From contig JAHBUY010000003.1 in assembly GCA_019637795.1 (NCBI GenBank), positions 381,409 to 445,408 of the forward strand: a stretch of 64,000 nucleotides of DNA. The letters run 5' to 3'. The notes beneath the pieces were generated by a model that did not search any database, had not been told where the DNA came from, and saw only the letters and a program-made list of their open reading frames with translations. The position numbers were made by a program, and so were the translations under genes. Shown piece after piece: positions 8,654 to 16,519 of this stretch. The stretch's first letter is position 1; every line of letters begins with the position of its first letter. Source of the DNA: a bacterium (GTDB lineage Bacteria; Desulfobacterota; Binatia; HRBIN30; CADEER01).

Positions 8654-11600
8654 TCAGATCTCCCAATCGATGGCGATTTGCGGCGCGTAGCGACAGGAGC
8701 TTCCAGTCTTGATCGATCCGGCGAAGTGATCGGCGAGAGCCGGCAGACATCTCGCAACACGCCGGAACAACGTGGTTCTGATCGCCTTGGTGACCTTCTT
8801 GCGGATGCGGTCGGCATCATCGAGGAGCCGTCCGGAGCCGTCGATCGATTCGAGCAGCCTTTCGCGTTCGAACGTCAGCGCGTCGATTCGACCCATGTCG
8901 TTGTTCGCTTCCGCTTCAGCGAGCTCGCTGTGGATGTCGCGGAGTCGCTGACGGACTTCACGGCGCGCTCGGTCATCCAGCGGGCTCTCCCCCGAACCAA
9001 GGGCAAGGAGCGCCAGATCGTCGTCCACGGTGGTGCCACGCGGCTGTGTGCGAGCCGCCTGCACCGCCGCGAAGAGATCAGTCGACGACACCTCAACACC
9101 CGGCTGACGGAGGAGCAGGGCGACGTATCGCGCCCCCAGACAGTCCTCGATCTCTGCCTGCTGGCCGTCGAAGCACAATGTCCAGTACCGTCCTTCACAT
9201 CGAAAGACGTTGCCCCCGTCCGGGAGGGTTGACGGTCGACCGGTCGTCCGCCTCCCGCGAGAGCAGTCGGACAGCTCCTCGCACATGCGCTCGGCAACCG
9301 CGCGAAAGTGGCTCATCCCCAGGCGGCCGTACAAGGTGACCGCCTGATCGAGCAGCGCCTGCGCCCGGTCCCGTATCGCGCCCGCGTCCGGATCCAAGGG
9401 AGCACCGTCTCCCAGCGCTGGCTGCGAACGGCCCGGCGCCCCGGAGGCCCCTTCGTCCGCCGCCTCATTTCGGTGGACACCGCGCAGCGCGAGTATATCG
9501 CGGACTTCCGCACCAGCGGGAGGAAGCTCGACCGCCTGCGGGTCGGGATCGACGTCTCGCCTGCCCTCGACGGTTCCCCCGTTGCGCAAGAGGCGAATCA
9601 ACATCGCGGCGTACTGACGCTGCGTATGAGCGACGAACGGCAGCGCCCCCATGGCGGTATTCCGGCGCAGCGCCCGCTCGAACTGGAGCGCCGCGTCATC
9701 CCAGTGCTCGAGCGTGGTCGCGAGCAACCCGAGCTGGTACGCAGCGACGCCGATGCAGGCGAGCCCCGGCACGGCCGTGACATTATGCTCCGCGTATGGG
9801 GCCAGCAGGTCGTAGAGACGCTCGGCCCGCCGGCGATCATCGAGCGCGTGACAGACCTCGGCGAGCAATGCCCAGCCGAGCAACTGGTTCCAGTCCTGCG
9901 GAGGCTCGATGAAGTCGGCGGTGGCAAAGATTTCGAACTCCGCCCGGGCCTCGGCGAGACGACCGAGATGCGCACACATGTCGGCGACGCCGATGCGCCA
10001 GACCGCTATCGTTGGGTAGCGATCGGCGAACTCGCGCGCGAGCGGCAGCAGGGCGTCGAACTGGCCGCGCAGCCGATGCAGCGTGTACATGTGCACCGCC
10101 GAAAAGATCTCGGCATCCGCCGGCTGGATGGCTGCCCCGTCCGTGTACGCGGCGGCAGCGAGTTGCTCCCCTTCATCGAGGCGGCCCTCGACAATCGCTC
10201 GCGTCGCCTTGACGACGTTCACGTGCCACTGGAGAAGGTCGCTTCCCGCCGCGGCGGCATCCGCGGCGCAATAGCGCAGCTCGCGACCCATCTCGACCAT
10301 GTCGCCGGCTTCGAGACGATCGAGCGCATGCAGCAGATGTGCGTGCGCCTTGAGCTCGGGATCTCGGATCCGCCGCGCCAAGGACACCAGCTCGATCGCC
10401 GCCGCGATGCGTTCGGCCAGCGTGTGCGTAAACCACGCCGCGCGATGCCGGCTGCGCAGCGTCGACGCCAGCGCCGCGGAATCATCGATCCGTCTCGCGA
10501 TCGCCACCGCTTCGGCGCTCAACGCCTCACGCCAGGAGGCGGTGTTGTATCCGGAGTAGAAGAATTCCTCGCTGATCCGAGCCAACACCAGCGCCCGCCA
10601 CGCGCCGTCCCGATCGGCCAGGTGCGTCAGGGCGTCCTGCAACCATCCCAGCAGTCGCTCATCGACGAGCCCGGTGTCGGCCCATGGCCGATCGGCGCCG
10701 AACCCCAGCGCGGCGCGCGCCAATAGATCGGCGTCGCCCGAGTGGCGATCGCCGGCCGCCAGTTCCCCGGCGACCGCCACGGCACACGCGAACGTCTCCC
10801 GGGCCTGCGCTCGATCTCCCGATCGACGCTGCGCCTCCCCGAGCCGCAACAGAATGTCACAGCGTACACGCGCCCGCTCGCGTTCGCTCCCGCTGCCGCG
10901 GTCGACCAGCTCCAGACATCGCTCGTACATCTGGGACGCCTCTCGAAAGCGCAGCTCGCGCTCGAGCAATGCGGCCGCATGGATTGCGTACCTGATGCCT
11001 TTCTCCACCGGTGCGAACCGGCCCGCGCGGTGGATGTGCTCGGCGATCTCGAGCGTCGGCTCGAGCTCGGTCGGCGGACCGACACGCTCCAATGCCTCGG
11101 CGACTCGCAGGTGGATCTCCATCCGTGCGACGGGCGACAGGTCATCCAAGAGTGCCTCGCGCACGAGCCCGTATGTGAATGCGAAGCGCTCGCCGCGCGC
11201 ATCATCTTCCCCGAGCAGACGCGTCGCGCAGGCATCGCGAAGCGCGAGTCGGCACGCCGCTGACGTGTGCCCGGCCGCCTCGAGCGCATGCTCGAGGGTC
11301 ACGATCTCGCCTTCGCGACCGATGACCGCTGCCGTGGTCACCAGCGCTCGGCACGCGGCCGAGAGCCCGCGCAAGCGGTACCCCAGCACCTCTTCGCGAA
11401 TTCCCGGCGGCAGCGTCGACTCGAAGCGGTCCAGGTCGTCATTGATCACCGAGCGGCGCAGATGCTCGGTCAGCTTGCCCAGAAAGAAGGGGTTGCCGGC
11501 GCAGCGCGCCTCGACCGAGCTGACGAGCTCACCGGACGGGGATGCGCCGAGACGCCGCGCCAGGAATTCGGTCACCTGATCGGGTCCAAGCGGCTGCAGG

Positions 11601-12289
11601 CGGAGGTAGCGGGTGTCCTGTTCGAGCCCGGCGACGATCTGCGCCAGGGCATCAGATGTCTTCAGGGCTTCGTCTCGGCACGTGACAAGGATGAGACATG
11701 GCAGCCGCGAGACGCCGCGGCCGACGACCTGCAGGATCCGCAGCGATCCCGCATCCGCCCATTGGAGGTCGTCGATCACGAACAGGACCGGCTCGCGTTG
11801 GCGCTCGATGAGCCGCGTGAGGGCTTCTCCCAGCGCCACCTCATCGATCGGACGGGGGTTTGGGCCGGCGGCGGGACCCTGCTCCGCCTCATCGTCGCCG
11901 GACAGGATCGGAACGAGCGATGCGCAGGCCGCAGCACGTTCACCCCCTCGGAGCCGCCGGGCCAGATCACGACCGAGTTGGGCCCACATCGCATATCCTC
12001 TGGAAGAACCGCGCTCCCACCCGACGCCCCACGACACGATGGCTCCCCGTGCCTGCGCAGCGGTAGCGACTTCCTTGACCAGGCGCGTCTTACCAATCCC
12101 GCGTTCGCCCATGAGCAAAACTACGCTTCCGCGCCCGCGCGCAGCGTCATTCAGGGCGCGGCGTAGGTCACGCAGCTCATGGGCGCGGCCAATGAACGGG
12201 TCGCGCGAACGCAGTGCCCCGTGACCGCGGCCCATGGCTCCGCGACTCCGTCCGCCCCGAGAACGGCGGACACGCGGATCGATCGCCAT
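8654..12289 (-). CDS. AAA_16 ATPase with TPR-like repeats, probable signal-responsive regulator
   Basis: This 1211-residue cytoplasmic protein starts at ATG 12289 behind a strong GGGAGGGG site; the longer GTG frame from 12400 is less likely. Residues ~30-280 are an ORC/AAA_16-type ATPase with Walker A GERGIGKT (61-68) and Walker B VLFVIDDLQWAD (168-179), as in MalT/LuxR-type and adenylate-cyclase-associated STAND ATPases. Residues ~350-980 are helical repeats of TPR type (e.g. FREASQMYERCLELVDRG). The C-terminus (~1020-1211) holds the YWTLCFDGQQAEIEDCLGAR and VTKAIRTTLFRRVAR segments common at the end of such ATPases, possibly a winged-helix DNA-binding part. It lies between the two identical DUF4214 modules on the same strand, with no recognisable partner kinase or cyclase. 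Confidence 0.8.
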   Translation of the reverse strand: MAIDPRVRRSRGGRSRGAMGRGHGALRSRDPFIGRAHELRDLRRALNDAARGRGSVVLLMGERGIGKTRLVKEVATAAQARGAIVSWGVGWERGSSRGYAMWAQLGRDLARRLRGGERAAACASLVPILSGDDEAEQGPAAGPNPRPIDEVALGEALTRLIERQREPVLFVIDDLQWADAGSLRILQVVGRGVSRLPCLILVTCRDEALKTSDALAQIVAGLEQDTRYLRLQPLGPDQVTEFLARRLGASPSGELVSSVEARCAGNPFFLGKLTEHLRRSVINDDLDRFESTLPPGIREEVLGYRLRGLSAACRALVTTAAVIGREGEIVTLEHALEAAGHTSAACRLALRDACATRLLGEDDARGERFAFTYGLVREALLDDLSPVARMEIHLRVAEALERVGPPTELEPTLEIAEHIHRAGRFAPVEKGIRYAIHAAALLERELRFREASQMYERCLELVDRGSGSERERARVRCDILLRLGEAQRRSGDRAQARETFACAVAVAGELAAGDRHSGDADLLARAALGFGADRPWADTGLVDERLLGWLQDALTHLADRDGAWRALVLARISEEFFYSGYNTASWREALSAEAVAIARRIDDSAALASTLRSRHRAAWFTHTLAERIAAAIELVSLARRIRDPELKAHAHLLHALDRLEAGDMVEMGRELRYCAADAAAAGSDLLQWHVNVVKATRAIVEGRLDEGEQLAAAAYTDGAAIQPADAEIFSAVHMYTLHRLRGQFDALLPLAREFADRYPTIAVWRIGVADMCAHLGRLAEARAEFEIFATADFIEPPQDWNQLLGWALLAEVCHALDDRRRAERLYDLLAPYAEHNVTAVPGLACIGVAAYQLGLLATTLEHWDDAALQFERALRRNTAMGALPFVAHTQRQYAAMLIRLLRNGGTVEGRRDVDPDPQAVELPPAGAEVRDILALRGVHRNEAADEGASGAPGRSQPALGDGAPLDPDAGAIRDRAQALLDQAVTLYGRLGMSHFRAVAERMCEELSDCSRGRRTTGRPSTLPDGGNVFRCEGRYWTLCFDGQQAEIEDCLGARYVALLLRQPGVEVSSTDLFAAVQAARTQPRGTTVDDDLALLALGSGESPLDDRARREVRQRLRDIHSELAEAEANNDMGRIDALTFERERLLESIDGSGRLLDDADRIRKKVTKAIRTTLFRRVARCLPALADHFAGSIKTGSSCRYAPQIAIDWEI

Positions 12290-12519
12290 ACGGAGCCCCT
12301 CCCTTCGGGGTGCCGCAGACCCCGCGCCACGGTCCCCTGACTTGGTCGGCGGTGTCTTAGCCAGAGTGCCGCCAGCGCGACAAGTCGAGCACTCCGCCAC
12401 CTTCAGCCCGATTCGACGCTCGACTTCAGGAAGCCCGCCCGACGAGTCGCCGCATGATCACCTGAAGCGCGCGCGAACCAAGGAACCTCGAGCCGGCGGG
12501 CGGCCGGCCGCCGGCGGCG

Positions 12520-14007
12520 TCAGCGGAACTTGGCGTTGAGGATCGCGGTGAACTCGCTGGAGTTGGCGAAGGCGGTGATCAGCGAGTCGGTGGTCTGGCG
12601 CCCGGCGGCGAGCTCGCCGACCCAGTAGCTCTGCTCGCTGGCGGCGGGGAAGCGGCCCAGGTAGGCGCGGTACAGCCGCTCGACGTGGGTGGCGTTGGTC
12701 GGATTCTTCGCCAGGTACTCCGCCGAGCCGAGCACCGCCCGGCCGAGGTTGGCCGCCTCGCGCCGCACCCCCTCGATGCCGCCGCTGGCGAAGGCAGTGG
12801 CGAACACCCCGCCGAAGTAGTTCAGGCCGGCGGAGTCGACCAGGCGATCGAGCAGCCCGATGTACATCGCCGTCACCAGGTTGCGCGACGCCAGGCCGGC
12901 GAGGCCCGGGAACTGTCCCTGCAGGTAGTTGCCGAACTCGGCCGACTGGGCGAACAGCGCCACCACCTGCGGCCGGGTCCACGACGGATCGGCCAGCCAG
13001 GCATCGAGCTCCGACTGCGCCGGCTGGCGGCGCAGGAACGCCTGATAGCAGTCGGTGATGAACTGGGCGTTGGTGCGGTTGCGATTGGCGTACTCCTGGC
13101 TGCCGAAGAACAGCCGGGCCATCTCCGACGGCACGTAGCGGACGTCGATCCCGTTGTTCACCGCCGCCAGGAAGTAGCCGTTGTACCACGAGTCGACGGC
13201 GCCGGCCTCCGGCTGGCGGCCGAGGATGTCGACGTAGAACGACGTGATCAGACTGCGCGCCCGCGGCTCCCGCTCCACCGGCGTCGGCCCCACCGTGGCG
13301 GTGAACGTCACCGTCGGCGTCGCGGACGCCGTGAACGTCGCCGTGCCGGTGGCGGTCGCCGTCGCGGTGGCGGTGCGGGTGCGCGTCGCGCTCGCCGTGG
13401 CGGTCGCCGTCCGGGTCGCGGTCGGCGTCGCGCTCGGCGTGAACGTCCGCGTGAACGTGCGCGTGACCGTCGCCGTCGCCGTGCGCGTCGGGGTCGCCGT
13501 CGCGGTCGCGGTGCGGGTGGCGGTGGCCGTCGGCGTGGAGACGGAGACGGCCCCGTTCTCCGCCAGGCACGGCAGGGAGGCCTCGTTCAGATCACAGCTC
13601 GCCAGGACCAGGCTGGTGCTGCCGGCGCCGGCGCCGGAGACGGGAATGGTGAACAGCGTGCCACCGCCGCTGAGGGCGGCCGGGCAGGCGAGCGCGACGC
13701 GCAGGGCGCCGGCCACCGACGCGTTCGAGGCCGCGGTGCAACCGGTCGCCAGCTCCCCGAGGGTCACGTCGCCGGTGACCGCCAGCACGGCGGGGTCGAA
13801 GGTGAAGCGGAGGTCGACAGCCTCCACCTGCGAGGCATCGTCGATCGTCACCGCGATCTGCGCCGCCGCGCCGGCGCCGGCGATGGTGGTGCTCGCCGGC
13901 AGCGACACGGTCGCCGCGGCGGCCGTGCCCGGCAGCGCCGCTGCGACGAGCAACGCCACGGCGAGTCCGCCGCCGAGCCATCGATTCCGAGCGCGTCGCG
14001 TCGCCAC
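12520..14007 (-). CDS. Secreted cohesin-like domain protein with DUF4214 module
   Basis: This 495-residue protein starts at GTG 14007 behind GAAGGA. Residues 1-32 form a signal peptide (GGGLAVALLVAAALPGTAAA). Residues ~34-155 read as a cohesin-type beta-sandwich: a VTIDDASQVEAVDLRFTF segment, then DPAVLAVTGDVTLGEL, a Gly-rich TLFTIPVSGAGAGSTSLVL strand pair and a final GAVSVS strand, with the Cys pairs typical of secreted versions. Residues 157-243 are a Thr/Ala/Arg/Pro linker. Residues 244-495 are four DUF4214 repeats identical, except for the last residue (Arg for His), to those of the M23/Kelch protein. It sits 89 bp downstream of the protease gene on the same strand, so the two may share a transcript. 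It could bind the dockerin-like sulfatase at 37782-40067. Confidence 0.8.
   Translation of the reverse strand: MATRRARNRWLGGGLAVALLVAAALPGTAAAATVSLPASTTIAGAGAAAQIAVTIDDASQVEAVDLRFTFDPAVLAVTGDVTLGELATGCTAASNASVAGALRVALACPAALSGGGTLFTIPVSGAGAGSTSLVLASCDLNEASLPCLAENGAVSVSTPTATATRTATATATPTRTATATVTRTFTRTFTPSATPTATRTATATASATRTRTATATATATGTATFTASATPTVTFTATVGPTPVEREPRARSLITSFYVDILGRQPEAGAVDSWYNGYFLAAVNNGIDVRYVPSEMARLFFGSQEYANRNRTNAQFITDCYQAFLRRQPAQSELDAWLADPSWTRPQVVALFAQSAEFGNYLQGQFPGLAGLASRNLVTAMYIGLLDRLVDSAGLNYFGGVFATAFASGGIEGVRREAANLGRAVLGSAEYLAKNPTNATHVERLYRAYLGRFPAASEQSYWVGELAAGRQTTDSLITAFANSSEFTAILNAKFR
12525..13251 (-). repeat. Direct repeat copy 2: DUF4214 module DNA, identical to 4895-5621
   Basis: Second copy of the 727-bp perfect repeat, same orientation, 7630 bp away. 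Recombination between the copies would delete the AAA regulator and most of the M23/Kelch gene and leave one module attached to the cohesin-like protein. Confidence 0.95.
13279..13539 (-). repeat. Low-complexity DNA encoding a Thr/Ala/Pro/Arg linker
   Basis: It encodes residues 157-243 of the cohesin-like protein as alternating TATATRT, TPTRT and TFTPSATPT units. The end next to the module (TFTASATPTVTFTATVGPTP) is shared with the M23/Kelch protein, while the rest differs in unit order and number. Confidence 0.8.
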
Positions 14008-14096
14008 TGCGAGTCCTTCGTCGCTCGTGCCTGCCACGGCGCCGCGCCCGGCGCAATGCACGACCCCCGCCACGTCCACGTCCGCCACCGCCGCCC

Positions 14097-16250
14097 TCAG
14101 GGAATGCCGTAGGTGGCCTTGATCGTGGCCGTGAACTCGGCCGCGGCGGCGAAGGCGTCGACCAGGCTGTTCGGCGTCTTCCGCCCCGCATCGAGCTCGC
14201 CGGTCCAGTAGTTGAGCTCGCTGGTGGCGGGGAAACGGCCGAGGAAGCCGCGATACAGCCGCTGCACGTGAACCGCGTTGGTCGGGTTCTTGGCGTTGTA
14301 CTCGTTCGAGGCGAGCACCATGCGACCGAGGTTGCGCGCCTCCGCCCGCACCCCTTCGATGCCACCGCTGGCGAAGGCGCTGTCGAACACGCCGGCGAAG
14401 TAATTCAGCCCGGCGCTGTCGACCAGCCGGTCGAGCAGGCCGATGTAGAGCAGGGTGACCAGATTGCGCGACGGCGTGCCGCCCAGACCCGGGAACAGGC
14501 CGCTGACGTAGTTGCCGAATTCGGTCGACTGGGCGAACAGCGCCACCACCTGCGGGCGGCTCCACGACGGATCGGCCAGCCAGGCGTCGAGCTCGGACTG
14601 CGACGGCGCGCGGCGCAGGAACACCTGGTAGCAGTCGCTGATGAACTCGGCGTTGGTGCGGTTGCGGTTGACGTACTCCTGGCTGGCGAAGAACAGACGC
14701 CCCATCTCGGCGGGCACGAAGCGCACATCGAGCGAGCCGTTGACGGCGGCGAGGAAGTAGCCGTTGTACCAGGCGTCGACGGCGCCCGCCTCGGGCGCGC
14801 GGCCGAGGATGTTGGTGTAGTAGGAGGTGATGAGATCGCGCGCCTTCGGCTCGCGGTCGGTCGGCGTCGGGGTCGGCGTCTGGGTCGGGGTCGCGGTGGC
14901 CGTGAACGTCCGGGTCGGCGTCGAGGTCGGCGTGCCGGTGCGCGTCGGCGTCGCGGTCGGGGTCTCGGTCGGCCCCGGCGTCCAGGCGTCGAGACAGGCG
15001 GCGGCGGTCACCTTGGGCGCGATCTGCCCCTTCGAGCAGGTCGAGAACTGCTGCGCCAGCGACGACGACAGCACCGGGTTCATGATGAAGGTGGCGGGCG
15101 CGGCCGAGCACGCGGAGCCGCTCTGGGCGTCGTGCGGGGCGCCGAAGTTGTGCCCCATCTCGTGCGCCAGCAGCAGCGTCATCAGATAGAGCGACGAGCT
15201 GAAATCCTCCGACAGGCCCGAACCCCAGTAGCCGCCGCACAAGGTGCCCAGCCAGGCGATGCCGATCACGCTGCCGTTGAGATCGCGGCCGGTCACCAGG
15301 TGCGCCAGGTCGGCATCGTAGAGGGCCTGGCTCGGGGTGTTGTCGTTCTGGTCGTGGTAGGTGCTGAACTCGTTCAACAGCGTGTTGTAGTCGGTGGTGC
15401 TGCTGAAGGGGTCGTTCACGGTCGCGAAGACGGTGATCGACTTGATCTTCATCGCGACGCCGAGCTCGGACTGGTAGATGCCGTCGACCGCGTTGAGGAT
15501 CGCGGCGACGTCCGCCGCCGAGTTGGCGCCGTGACCGGCGCGCCCGGGGATGCCGTTGTAGTATTCCCAATCGGTGACCAGGCCGATCTCGGCGCGTTTG
15601 GTCGCGCTCACCGCGGCGCTGGTGATGGCGCCGGCGACGGCGCTGGCGGCGAATTGGCGGCTGCCGCCGCTCGGCCAGCTCTTGAGCGCCGCGATGGTTT
15701 CGCGGCTCGCCGCCTTGCTCCCCGGGGCGCGCGCGGCGCAGGCGCCGAGCGGCGAGGGGTCGGTGTCCGAGAGGCGATAGGCGACCGAGCCGCGGGCCGG
15801 GCGGGCGCTGCCGAACGTCCGCGCCGGTTCGAGGAAGTAGAGCTCGTCGCCGCTGGCGACGACGCCGGTCAGCTCGTCGCCCTCGATGCGCAGCCGCGCC
15901 CACGAACCGCGCTCGCCGGCCACCGTGCCGCGGAAGAAGCTGCCGGCGCCGGCGACCGGCTCTTCGACCGTGCCGGCATCGTCCACCCAGCGGATGCGGG
16001 CGCCGCTGGCGAAGATGTCGATCGGCTCGAGGTCGAGGTCGAAGCTCCGGCCGAGGGTGCGGAAGGACAACGCCAGCGGCCCGTCCGCCTTCGCACCTGA
16101 CGTGGCGGCTGCCGCCGCTGACTCGAGCACCACCGGCTCGTAGTGGTGGATCAGCTCGCGACCATTCTGCTGCGCCGCGGCGACCCCGCCCAGGGCGCAG
16201 GCCACCAGCGCCAGGCACGCGGCAAAGAGCAATCGAGACAACCGGTTCAT
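14097..16250 (-). CDS. Secreted M12B (reprolysin-like) zinc metalloprotease with DUF4214 module
   Basis: This 717-residue protein starts at ATG 16250 with a clean signal peptide (1-26, MNRLSRLLFAACLALVACAL then GGVAAA). Residues ~27-190 resemble a propeptide. The catalytic domain (~215-420) has the extended zinc site HEMGHNFGAPHD (363-374: three His ligands, Glu catalyst, adamalysin-type Asp) and a Met-turn FIMNP (388-392). Cys residues at 338, 381, 405 and 419 probably form disulphides, as in reprolysins. A Thr/Pro linker (426-465) leads to four DUF4214 repeats (466-717) that are homologous to, but clearly diverged from, those in the two genes downstream. It could process matrix or surface proteins. 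It is the promoter-proximal gene of the minus-strand block, facing the divergent gene at 16520. Confidence 0.87.
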   Translation of the reverse strand: MNRLSRLLFAACLALVACALGGVAAAQQNGRELIHHYEPVVLESAAAAATSGAKADGPLALSFRTLGRSFDLDLEPIDIFASGARIRWVDDAGTVEEPVAGAGSFFRGTVAGERGSWARLRIEGDELTGVVASGDELYFLEPARTFGSARPARGSVAYRLSDTDPSPLGACAARAPGSKAASRETIAALKSWPSGGSRQFAASAVAGAITSAAVSATKRAEIGLVTDWEYYNGIPGRAGHGANSAADVAAILNAVDGIYQSELGVAMKIKSITVFATVNDPFSSTTDYNTLLNEFSTYHDQNDNTPSQALYDADLAHLVTGRDLNGSVIGIAWLGTLCGGYWGSGLSEDFSSSLYLMTLLLAHEMGHNFGAPHDAQSGSACSAAPATFIMNPVLSSSLAQQFSTCSKGQIAPKVTAAACLDAWTPGPTETPTATPTRTGTPTSTPTRTFTATATPTQTPTPTPTDREPKARDLITSYYTNILGRAPEAGAVDAWYNGYFLAAVNGSLDVRFVPAEMGRLFFASQEYVNRNRTNAEFISDCYQVFLRRAPSQSELDAWLADPSWSRPQVVALFAQSTEFGNYVSGLFPGLGGTPSRNLVTLLYIGLLDRLVDSAGLNYFAGVFDSAFASGGIEGVRAEARNLGRMVLASNEYNAKNPTNAVHVQRLYRGFLGRFPATSELNYWTGELDAGRKTPNSLVDAFAAAAEFTATIKATYGIP

Positions 16251-16519
16251 GGCACTAATGCCGGTGTTCCGGAGCCAACCGCATGCCATGATTCCCGGAG
16301 CGTCGAGAGCGGACGCGGCGTGTCGCCGACGCGGCGGCGCGGCGGCGCGAGCGCGTTGGAGTGACGGCAAGCGTCGGAAACATACCGCTCCGCCTCGCGA
16401 CACGCTTTGCGCCCCACCACACATCCTCACATGTCGACGCCCCGCTCCGGGCAGCCCCCATGGCGGCCCAAATGTGCTCCGGGATGTCTCGCCGCGGCGT
16501 TTTCTGGCACACAAGGCGG

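Noticed and set aside
13279..13539. Tandem-repeat minisatellite independent of coding.
   Set aside because: The repeats keep the reading frame and encode a Thr/Pro/Ala linker; they are explained as part of the gene.
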